Assembly (NCBI GenBank): GCA_003021325.1
Contig: PXQM01000087.1
Location: 1 to 5,847 of the forward strand
Length of the DNA stretch: 5,847 nt
Direction: 5' to 3'
DNA from: Halobacteriales archaeon QH_10_70_21
Lineage (GTDB): Archaea > Halobacteriota > Halobacteria > Halobacteriales > Haloarculaceae
Under the pieces are notes generated by a model. That model did not search any database. It was given only the letters and a program-made list of their open reading frames with translations, and had not been told where the DNA came from. The stretch's first letter is position 1. The number at the start of each line of letters is the position of its first letter. Shown here one piece after another: positions 1 to 5,083 of this stretch. A program made the translations under genes and the position numbers.

Positions 1-332
1 CCCCCTTCGGAGACGAAGACGTTGCCCGGGTCGGTCGTTTCGAGCCGTCCAGCTGCAGGGGGGGGGTTCAATGCGATTACCCGGGACGGGTACCGGGCCC
101 CGAGATCGATGGCCGTCGACCGTGTCTCGTTACTGCCGATGGCGTTGATGATGTTCGAGCGAACCTGGGAGAACTGGCTCTCAACATCCTGATAGTGCTC
201 CGACTCGACCTGAAGGTTCTGGTTCGGAACACTGACAGCCTGGTAAGCCGAAAACGAGAGGACCAGTATTGTGAATACAAGAAGTGAACCGATGACGACG
301 GATTGAGCGCGCTCGTCGTCAGCGAAATTCAT
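1..332 (-). CDS. Pilin-like haloarchaeal surface/secreted protein, N-terminal fragment (cut by window edge)
   Basis: The reading frame opens with ATG at 332 and stays open to base 1, giving 110 codons of a longer protein. After a short charged N-terminus (NFADDERA), residues 9-35 read A-Q-S-V-V-I-G-S then a continuous hydrophobic segment ending near Y30-V35. This is the layout of archaeal type IV pilin-like and archaellin-like precursors: a charged leader ending R-A or R-G, then Q/V-S-x-V-I-G and one helix. A class III signal peptidase (PibD/FlaK type) could cut after A9. The segment after the helix (PNQNLQVESEHYQDVESQ) and a later N-P-P-P-A-A-G stretch at residues 89-95 resemble large uncharacterised haloarchaeal proteins with pilin-like N-termini. 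I infer a membrane-anchored or surface-exposed product whose function is unknown. The N-P-P-P codons lie on a run of nine G (58-66, plus strand), and the frame is intact with that count. It has its own TATA-like element and lies 43 nt downstream of DUF2150. Confidence 0.75.
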   Translation of the reverse strand, partial: MNFADDERAQSVVIGSLLVFTILVLSFSAYQAVSVPNQNLQVESEHYQDVESQFSQVRSNIINAIGSNETRSTAIDLGARYPSRVIALNPPPAAGRLETTDPGNVFVSEG

Positions 333-352
333 ACCACTATGAATGACACTGG

Positions 353-362
353 CTTATAAAAG
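353..362 (-). promoter_or_regulatory. TATA-like promoter element of the pilin-like gene
   Basis: On the minus strand the bases read CTTTTATAAG. The TTTATA core (360-355) is centred about 25 nt before the ATG at 332, the spacing expected for a haloarchaeal TATA box driving a leaderless transcript. It is the most AT-rich stretch in this part of the window and lies in the 43-nt gap after the DUF2150 stop. The pilin-like gene can therefore be transcribed independently of DUF2150. Confidence 0.65.
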
Positions 363-375
363 TTTACTGTCCGAA

Positions 376-957
376 TCACTCGTCGTCTTCGTCGATGACC
401 TCGGGGTCGGCCAGCGCGGTCCCCAGCGAGTCGAGGCCGTTGACCCACTCGGCGACCAGGCCGTAGTCGATATCCTTGGCGACGTCCATGTCGATGTCCT
501 CGCCCTCGAAGAGGCGCGTTCCGGCCTTGGCGCAGTAGGCCAGGGCGCTGTCGAGGTCGTCCTCGGCCTCGGCGTCCGCAGCGGCGCGGACGAACTCCTC
601 GACGGTCCCGTCCTCGGCGGCCCCCCCGGCGACGTACTCCTCGGCCGCGTAGAAGACGCAGACCAGCGAGGTCTGGACGCCGTCTATCAGCATCAGCTTC
701 TCCTCGTCGTCGAACTCGACCTCAGAGAGCACGATGTCGCGGATCTCGGCCAGCTCCTCCAGGGCCGGCTCCTCGCCGAGTTCGCCCTCGTCGTACTCCG
801 CGACGATCTTGGCGACGGCGATGGCGGTGTCGTCCTGCAGGTTCAAAAGCAGGCGCGCCGAGTCCTCGTTCTCCGGGTCGATGTCCTCCTCGCGAAGCCT
901 ATCGAGCCAGTTGTTCCACCGTTCCTCGGTGTAGTACTCGCCAGGGGGCGTGCTCAT
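376..957 (-). CDS. DUF2150 family protein
   Basis: The gene encodes a 193-residue, very acidic soluble protein (N-terminus MSTPPGEYYTEERWNNWLDR, C-terminus ending DPEVIDEDDE) that I recognise as DUF2150, a family found widely in Halobacteria. Characteristic stretches are the N-terminal YYTEERWNNWLDRL, the segment SARLLLNLQDDTAIAVAKI near residues 33-51, and KLMLIDGVQTSLVCVFYAAE near residues 87-106. There is no signal peptide or membrane segment, so a cytoplasmic location is expected. The sequence reads as mostly helical. The family has no established biochemical role and none is assigned here. The ATG at 957 is chosen because the conserved family N-terminus starts there and a TATA-like element lies about 27 nt upstream. 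It is 68 nt downstream of the thiamine-binding protein gene on the same strand and 43 nt upstream of the pilin-like gene. Confidence 0.92.
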   Translation of the reverse strand: MSTPPGEYYTEERWNNWLDRLREEDIDPENEDSARLLLNLQDDTAIAVAKIVAEYDEGELGEEPALEELAEIRDIVLSEVEFDDEEKLMLIDGVQTSLVCVFYAAEEYVAGGAAEDGTVEEFVRAAADAEAEDDLDSALAYCAKAGTRLFEGEDIDMDVAKDIDYGLVAEWVNGLDSLGTALADPEVIDEDDE

Positions 958-980
958 GCTCGAAGGTATGGTGGGCCGGG

Positions 981-992
981 GATATGCCTTTT
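981..992 (-). promoter_or_regulatory. Probable promoter element of the DUF2150 gene
   Basis: The minus strand reads AAAAGGCATATC, a purine-rich BRE-like run followed by a CATAT core centred about 27 nt before the ATG at 957. This fits a leaderless haloarchaeal promoter, although the core is weaker than a consensus TTTAWA box. Confidence 0.45.
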
Positions 993-1025
993 CCTTGTCC
1001 GTGGCGACGGGCGCGAAGCCGTCGT

Positions 1026-1337
1026 TTACCGCTCTCGAACCGGTTCTCGACCCAGTTCCCGCTCGACGGCCTCGACCTTCTCGTTGGCGTCGAACTCCCG
1101 GGTCCGCTTGTCGTCTATCTTGAGGAACGTGCTCACCCGGTCGCCGTCGACGGCCTTGTGCGCTGCGCCGACCGCCGCGAGCAGCGTGTCGACGTCCTCG
1201 GCCTCGATGACCGTCCCCATCGGGTTCGTCTCGTAGGCCACGTCGAAGTCGTCGAGCGCCGCCACCGCCTTGGCGACCTCGCCCGCCATGCTGTCCTCGA
1301 TGACTGGTGCGACGCTCAGGAGTGCCACGACCGTCAT
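1026..1337 (-). CDS. MTH1187 family thiamine-binding protein (UPF0045/DUF77)
   Basis: The gene encodes a 103-residue cytoplasmic protein, a normal full length for the MTH1187/YqgV family (Thiamine_BP, PF01910). Matching features are a beta-strand start TVVALLSVAPV, then YETNPMGTVIEAEDVDTLLA near residues 35-54, AAVGAAHKAV, and a closing strand with DRVSTFLKIDDKR. The family folds as a small ferredoxin-like domain that oligomerises, and some members bind thiamine or its precursors, so a role in thiamine (HMP) supply or sensing is likely but not proven here. The frame stays open upstream to 1457, but homology begins at the ATG at 1337, and a TTAAG element sits about 28 nt before it, so I use that start. 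It is divergent from the YihY gene across 170 nt and followed after 68 nt by DUF2150. No other thiamine gene is in the window. Confidence 0.9.
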   Translation of the reverse strand: MTVVALLSVAPVIEDSMAGEVAKAVAALDDFDVAYETNPMGTVIEAEDVDTLLAAVGAAHKAVDGDRVSTFLKIDDKRTREFDANEKVEAVERELGREPVRER

Positions 1338-1360
1338 GCCGGTCGCTTTGCGCGCGGCGT

Positions 1361-1369
1361 GCTTAACTG
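1361..1369 (-). promoter_or_regulatory. Probable promoter element of the thiamine-binding protein gene
   Basis: The minus strand reads CAGTTAAGC with the TTAA core centred about 28 nt upstream of the ATG at 1337. The spacing and absence of a Shine-Dalgarno match leaderless haloarchaeal genes and help select the short start over the longer open frame. Confidence 0.55.
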
Positions 1370-1443
1370 TCCGCATCGATGGACGCTGCGCCCTCACGAT
1401 CCGGTTCCGGCCGTCTCCGTGTACCGTTCGGTCCGGACGGGCC

Positions 1444-1463
1444 CCACCTGCCCCCACAGGTGG
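1444..1463. repeat. Perfect 7-bp inverted repeat in the divergent intergenic region
   Basis: CCACCTG (1444-1450) and CAGGTGG (1457-1463) are perfect inverted arms around a 6-nt CCCCCA spacer. The repeat lies in the 170-nt region between the divergent thiamine-binding and YihY genes, 45 nt upstream of the YihY ATG and 107 nt upstream of the other start. It could be an operator for a dimeric regulator or a chance hairpin in GC-rich DNA. The rest of this region (1370-1507) shows no other convincing signal; a weak TATC-containing stretch near 1478-1485 is correctly spaced for a YihY promoter but is not compelling. Confidence 0.4.
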
Positions 1464-1507
1464 CGTCCACCGGGAGGTCTATCCGCGTTCGAGGCGCACC
1501 TCCGAAC

Positions 1508-2590
1508 ATGGATTCGATACCGTCCCGAGCGCGCCGGGTTAGCGCGCGCGGGAAAGAGGTCACGCGAGCCGTCATCGTCGAGGTCCGTGAGGAGAACCTC
1601 ACCTTCATGGCCGGGAGTATCGCGTATCACGCCTTCGTCTCCCTGTTGCCGTTCCTGCTGCTGTCGCTGTTCCTGGTCACGACCGTCGGGGGCGAGGCGC
1701 TGGCAACCCGCGTCGTCGAGGCGCTCGTCGCTACCATCACGCCGGCGGCGTCGACGTCCGGTGACTCCGCCCGTTCCATCGCGGACGTGCTGGTCCTCGC
1801 AGCCAGGAACGCGACCGACAGTGCCGGCCTCTCTCTGCTCTCCGTCGCGGTGCTGGTGTGGGGGGCGCTCCGCATCTTTCGCGGACTCGAACAGGCGTTC
1901 TCGGACATCTACGAGTCGGAGGCCCAGAACACGTTCCTCGACCAGATTGACGACGCCGTCGTCGTGTTCCTGGCCATCGGCGTCGCGCTGTTCGCTGTCG
2001 CGTTCGTCGGCGTTCCCTCCTTCGGGGTCGCCGACGTCGTCCTCCGCCCGCTCCTCTCGGTCCTCGGCATCGGCGTCGCGCTGTTCCCGGTGTACTACGT
2101 CTTTCCGGACGAGGACGTCTCCGTCAGGGAGGTCGTCCCGGGGACGCTCGTCGCCGGTGCCGGCTGGACCGTCCTGAGCCACGGGTTCCGGCTGTACACG
2201 GTCTCGAGCAGCGCGACCTCCTACGGCATCGTCGGCGCCATCATCCTGCTCATCACCTGGTTCTACTTCGGTGGTCTAGTCCTGCTGTTCGGCGCGGCCG
2301 TCAACGCCGTCCTCGCCGGCCGTTCAGAGGACGTCGAGGACATCGCCTGGGGCGAGCACCCCGGGAGCGACCCGGGACAGATCGACGCGCGGTTCGTGGA
2401 ACCGCTCGAGACCCTCCAGGGCTCGTTCGACGACGGTGCCGAGGTCACGCTCGAGACCGGCGACGCGGTCGTCCGGTTACCGCCGCCGGACGAGGCCCGC
2501 GTCGACGTGACGACCGTCGAACGGCCCGCGCTGCTGGGCGGTGACCGCGAGTCCGGTGGCGTCGTCCTCCGGTGGGACTCCAGAGAGTAG
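1508..2590 (+). CDS. YihY/virulence factor BrkB family membrane protein
   Basis: The gene encodes 360 residues with the YihY/BrkB (PF03631) architecture. Six hydrophobic segments lie near residues 33-60, 106-124, 148-170, 177-198, 209-230 and 239-270. Family landmarks are FMAGSIAYHAFVSLLPFLLL (33-52, with P48), WGALRIFRGLEQAFSDIY (118-135), YYVFPDEDVSVREVVPG (196-212) and SYGIVGAIILLITWFYFGG (238-256) leading to a GAAVNAV ending. The family was once called ribonuclease BN in error. It is an integral inner-membrane family of uncertain transport or envelope role, and I assign no substrate. Residues 272-360 form an acidic soluble tail, presumably cytoplasmic, which is an extension beyond the core family domain. 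The ATG at 1508 is chosen because the family similarity begins shortly after it. The frame is open further upstream to 1379, but that stretch is Arg/Pro/Gly-rich like non-coding frames here and crosses the inverted repeat. The hydrolase gene follows 78 nt downstream. Confidence 0.88.
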   Translation: MDSIPSRARRVSARGKEVTRAVIVEVREENLTFMAGSIAYHAFVSLLPFLLLSLFLVTTVGGEALATRVVEALVATITPAASTSGDSARSIADVLVLAARNATDSAGLSLLSVAVLVWGALRIFRGLEQAFSDIYESEAQNTFLDQIDDAVVVFLAIGVALFAVAFVGVPSFGVADVVLRPLLSVLGIGVALFPVYYVFPDEDVSVREVVPGTLVAGAGWTVLSHGFRLYTVSSSATSYGIVGAIILLITWFYFGGLVLLFGAAVNAVLAGRSEDVEDIAWGEHPGSDPGQIDARFVEPLETLQGSFDDGAEVTLETGDAVVRLPPPDEARVDVTTVERPALLGGDRESGGVVLRWDSRE

Positions 2591-2636
2591 CCCCCGGGGT
2601 TCGTGTCCGGTTCGGGTCGGCCGGACCACCGGCGCA

Positions 2637-2646
2637 TCGTTAAATC
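2637..2646 (+). promoter_or_regulatory. Promoter element of the alpha/beta hydrolase gene
   Basis: ATCGTTAAAT is followed by CCC and is centred about 27 nt before the ATG at 2669. It is the only AT-rich stretch in the 78-nt gap after the YihY stop. It suggests the hydrolase is transcribed from its own leaderless promoter and argues against a GTG start at 2603, which lies upstream of this element. Confidence 0.6.
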
Positions 2647-2668
2647 CCGGGCGCACGAGGTGGCCGAT

Positions 2669-3580
2669 ATGAGCGACGACCCGGACGACCCCGACCGCTT
2701 CACCGTCGAGGCCAACGGCCTCGCGTTCGCCTGCCGCCGCGCGGGCGACGGCGACCGGCTGGCGCTCTGTCTGCACGGCTTCCCCGACAACGCCGGCTCG
2801 ATAGACCCGCTACTCCGGCGGCTCGCCGACGCCGGGTTCACCGCCGTCGCGCCCTCGACGCGCGGCTACGCGCCGACGGACTCCGCACCGGACGGGGACT
2901 ACACCGCGGGGACGCTCGGCCGCGACGCTATCGAGCTCGCGGACGCACTGGCCGAGGAGCTCGACCTCGCGGGCGAGCCCGTCCTCGTCGGGCACGACTG
3001 GGGCGCGGTCGCCGCCTACGCCGCCGACCGCGCCGACCCGGACGCCTTCGAGCGGCTGGTGACGCTCGCCGTCCCGCCGGGGTTCGAGGCGCTCCTCCTC
3101 GAGCACCCCCGCCAGTTGCTCCGGAGCTGGTACATGTGGTTCTTCCAGCTCTCCGACGTGCCGGAGCGTGCGCTCCGGTGGCGTGACTTCGCGCTCGTCG
3201 ACTTCCTGTGGGGAACCTGGAGCCCGGGGTGGGACTACCCCGACGAGCGTGTCGATTCGGTCAAGGAGACCTTCCGGACCGGCGACACCGTCGACAACGC
3301 GCTCCAGTATTACCGCGATACCGTCCGCCCGCAGGTGGAATCACTCGTCGGGTCGCTCCTCCGTCTGGACCCGCCCTCCATCGACGACGTGCCGCCGGTC
3401 CGGACCCCGACGCTCGTCGTCTACGGCGACCGGGACGGCTGCATCGGCCCGGAGCTGTTCGCGCACGCCGACGAGATAATCGACGACTGTCGCGTCGTCC
3501 GCGTCCCCGACGCCGGTCACTTCGTCCACCAGGAGCGACCGGACGCCGTGAGCGAGACGGTCGTCGAGTACCTCGAGTGA
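2669..3580 (+). CDS. Alpha/beta hydrolase, epoxide-hydrolase-like
   Basis: The gene encodes a 303-residue cytoplasmic alpha/beta-hydrolase fold enzyme. Visible active-site elements are HGFP at 36-39 (oxyanion-hole region), RGYAPTD at 65-71, the nucleophile elbow GHDWGA with D110, the acid D256 in YGDRDGCIGP, and the base H284 in DAGHFVHQERP. An Asp nucleophile is typical of epoxide hydrolases and haloalkane dehalogenases rather than serine esterases. The cap region carries SWYMWFFQ (Y155) and LQYYRDT (Y214/Y215), matching in position the two epoxide-activating tyrosines of the soluble epoxide hydrolase family, so epoxide hydrolysis to a diol is the best guess. The substrate is unknown. Length is usual for a single-domain member. 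The ATG at 2669 is supported by the TTAAAT element 27 nt upstream and by the acidic N-terminus that follows. The gene is co-directional with YihY upstream and convergent with the CPBP gene, with only 7 nt between stops. Confidence 0.88.
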   Translation: MSDDPDDPDRFTVEANGLAFACRRAGDGDRLALCLHGFPDNAGSIDPLLRRLADAGFTAVAPSTRGYAPTDSAPDGDYTAGTLGRDAIELADALAEELDLAGEPVLVGHDWGAVAAYAADRADPDAFERLVTLAVPPGFEALLLEHPRQLLRSWYMWFFQLSDVPERALRWRDFALVDFLWGTWSPGWDYPDERVDSVKETFRTGDTVDNALQYYRDTVRPQVESLVGSLLRLDPPSIDDVPPVRTPTLVVYGDRDGCIGPELFAHADEIIDDCRVVRVPDAGHFVHQERPDAVSETVVEYLE

Positions 3581-3587
3581 GCACTAC

Positions 3588-4565
3588 TCAGTCCGCAGTT
3601 CCCGACGGGCCTGTGGTCCGAGAGCGCGGCACCTCGAGGTCCCCGTCGCCGAGGTGCCACCAGCCCGCCAGCACCACGTACCCACACAGCACGACGAGAA
3701 CGCCGGGAATCCCGGCGGTGGGATTCAGCAGCCCCCCGGCGACGATTTCGCTCCGGACCAGCGTGGGCAGCAGGACGCCCTCCGCCGGCACGGCGTAGAA
3801 GACGTTGTTGGCGGCGAGGTCGTAGGCGGCGTGGAGCCCGATCGGGAGCGCGAGCCGGCCCGTGATGACGTAGCCGAGGCCGAGCAACCCGCCCATCAGC
3901 ACCCAGAAGGCCAGCTTCGAGACCGGGTTCGCCTGGCCGGGAACGCTGCCGAACGGCACATGTACGACACCGAAGACGACGGCGCTGGCGAGCCAGCCGC
4001 TGGCCAGGGTCGCCCGGGGGGACAGCGACCGCGCCGAGAGTCCCTCGACGGCGTTCGTGATGAAGATACCCCGGAAGAGGACCTCCTCCCAGTAGCCGAC
4101 GCAGAGCCACCCGACGGCGAACAGCGCGAGCCAGGGAACGAGTGCCCCGGCGTCGCCGCTCGAGAACGTTTCGACGACCCGCACCCAGCCGGCAAGGTAT
4201 CCGACGACTAGCGTCGCGCCGACCAGTGCCGTGCCCAGTGCGGCCCCGCCGGCGAACTCGAACACCCACCGTCGGTCGACGTCGAGGCCGTAATCGGTGA
4301 CGTTGCGGTCGTCCAGTACCCGCGCCGACAGGACGAGGACGCCGGTCACCACGGCGGCGCTGAGGAGGTGGCCCGTGACGGCCTGCCCGAGCGCCCCCGC
4401 GTCGGCCGTTCGCACGACTGCGAGACCCAGCGCAGTGATCCCGACGAAGGCGAGCAGTATCGGCACGGCGACGCGCCACGTCGCCCGGAGTCGCCCGTCG
4501 GTGCGCCCCCGCAGGACCAGACCACCGGCCCGCCGGAGCCGAAGGAGTACCCCCAGCATCGTCAC
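3588..4565 (-). CDS. CPBP family intramembrane glutamic/metalloprotease
   Basis: The gene encodes 325 residues with about seven or eight hydrophobic segments and the three CPBP (Rce1/Abi, PF02517) signatures: E160-E161-V-L-F-R165, F198-G-V-V-H202 and H245-A-A-Y-D249. In the family the glutamate pair and histidines form the intramembrane active site. Members process CAAX proteins in eukaryotes, and prokaryotic members are linked with bacteriocin maturation or immunity and other membrane proteolysis; the substrate here is unknown. All catalytic positions are intact, so the enzyme is probably active. The GTG start at 4565 overlaps the upstream stop in GTGA, which suggests translational coupling with the DUF1648-like gene. 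An ATG at 4559, 2 nt after that stop, is an equally plausible start and would shorten the protein by two residues. It converges on the hydrolase gene with 7 nt between stops, and no clear terminator hairpin is visible there. Confidence 0.9.
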   Translation of the reverse strand: MTMLGVLLRLRRAGGLVLRGRTDGRLRATWRVAVPILLAFVGITALGLAVVRTADAGALGQAVTGHLLSAAVVTGVLVLSARVLDDRNVTDYGLDVDRRWVFEFAGGAALGTALVGATLVVGYLAGWVRVVETFSSGDAGALVPWLALFAVGWLCVGYWEEVLFRGIFITNAVEGLSARSLSPRATLASGWLASAVVFGVVHVPFGSVPGQANPVSKLAFWVLMGGLLGLGYVITGRLALPIGLHAAYDLAANNVFYAVPAEGVLLPTLVRSEIVAGGLLNPTAGIPGVLVVLCGYVVLAGWWHLGDGDLEVPRSRTTGPSGTAD

Positions 4566-4930
4566 GGCAGGTTGAGCCAGACGACCAGGAACTGGACGGC
4601 GACGACCGCAGCGAGCGTCAGCACCGCACCCCGCTCGTAGTACGGCCGCATCGCCTCGAACTCGGCGGTCCCGTCGAGGAGTGCGCCCAGCAGGCGGCCA
4701 CCGACGAACAGCGCCGCGACCAGCACCGGGAACAGCACCAGAACGGCCGCAGTCGGCGCGAACTCGGGGCCGTAGTAGGGGCCGGCACCGAGCGTCCAGT
4801 GGATTCGCATCGTCTCCGGGAGCGCCCCCATCGCGAGGACGCTCGAGGCGATACTGACGACGACGAGCACGCCGCCCGCGAGGGGAACGCCTCCGGACGG
4901 ACGCATCGAACGTTTCGATAGTGACACCAT
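4562..4930 (-). CDS. Small membrane protein with DUF1648/SdpI-like motif
   Basis: The gene encodes 122 residues from the ATG at 4930. Three hydrophobic segments lie near residues 15-35, 60-85 and 102-119. Between the first two is ALPETMRIHW (36-45), followed by a Gly/Tyr/Pro-rich loop and the second helix with P68. This arrangement resembles DUF1648, the N-terminal domain of SdpI-type proteins (LP-x-x-I-P-x-HW-x-x-x-G pattern). The downstream SdpI helices are absent, so it is a stand-alone short form. I infer a membrane protein with an exposed loop; its function is unknown. Start choice is uncertain. The frame is open to a GTG at 4975, but the AT-rich element at 4982-4998 would place the transcript start downstream of it, so 4930 or the ATG at 4906 is more likely. 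It is translationally coupled with the CPBP protease gene (4-nt overlap), so the two probably act together, and it is divergent from the regulator at 5084. Confidence 0.75.
   Translation of the reverse strand: MVSLSKRSMRPSGGVPLAGGVLVVVSIASSVLAMGALPETMRIHWTLGAGPYYGPEFAPTAAVLVLFPVLVAALFVGGRLLGALLDGTAEFEAMRPYYERGAVLTLAAVVAVQFLVVWLNLP
4905..4919. repeat. Perfect inverted repeat ATCGAA-N3-TTCGAT
   Basis: ATCGAA (4905-4910) and TTCGAT (4914-4919) are perfect 6-bp arms around CGT. The repeat overlaps the first codons of the DUF1648-like gene if it starts at 4930, or sits directly at the start codon if it begins at the ATG at 4906. It could be an operator for a winged-helix dimer such as the divergent regulator, but short palindromes containing TCGA are frequent in haloarchaeal DNA. 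Confidence 0.35.
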
Positions 4931-4981
4931 CGTAGCCAATGCTTCGTCCCGGGAGTCAATACAGCTATCCAGCACTGAATT

Positions 4982-4998
4982 GCAGTATTTTTTCTAAC
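4982..4998. promoter_or_regulatory. AT-rich core of the divergent promoter region
   Basis: The run GTATTTTTTCTAAC (minus strand GTTAGAAAAAATAC) is the most AT-rich stretch between the divergent DUF1648-like and regulator genes. On the minus strand AAAAAATAC would act as a TATA-like element with initiation near 4960, giving a short leader before the ATG at 4930. For the plus strand it would give a start near 5015 and a leader of about 70 nt. A weaker sequence near 5052-5060 is better spaced for a leaderless regulator transcript but is a poor TATA match. The remainder of 4931-5083 shows nothing else recognisable. Confidence 0.45.
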
Positions 4999-5083
4999 AT
5001 GACGTGACAGAGGCGGTACCTCAGGCCCCGAAAAGACCGCGAACACCGAAGCACTTGTGAGAGCTCGAACCCAGTGCACCACC

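Noticed and set aside
343..1236. Long plus-strand open frame opposite DUF2150 and the thiamine-binding gene
   Set aside because: It is antisense to two recognised genes, and its later part is Arg/Ser-rich. GC-rich haloarchaeal genes commonly leave the opposite strand open, and no family resemblance is seen.
1379..1507. N-terminal extension of the YihY protein to the ATG at 1379
   Set aside because: The extra 43 residues are Arg/Pro/Gly-rich, cross an inverted repeat, and lie before the start of family similarity.
1338..1507. TPP riboswitch ahead of the thiamine-binding gene
   Set aside because: No CUGAGA-type thi-box core or multi-stem arrangement was found, and a leaderless promoter leaves no room for a riboswitch upstream of the ATG at 1337.
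984..2177. Plus-strand open frame spanning the thiamine-binding gene and part of the YihY gene
   Set aside because: The translation is Arg/Ser/Pro-rich with no domain, and it overlaps the YihY gene in another frame and the thiamine-binding gene on the other strand.
1394..2182. Minus-strand open frame antisense to the YihY gene
   Set aside because: It has an Asp/Arg/Gln-rich low-complexity translation without recognisable domain, opposite a clear membrane protein.
2603..2668. GTG start at 2603 for the hydrolase
   Set aside because: The TTAAAT promoter element lies between this GTG and the ATG at 2669, so the GTG would not be in the transcript from it, and the extension does not resemble the fold.
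3517..4479. Minus-strand open frame over the CPBP gene
   Set aside because: It is an Arg/Gly-rich shifted-frame shadow of the CPBP protease, whose catalytic motifs are in the other frame.
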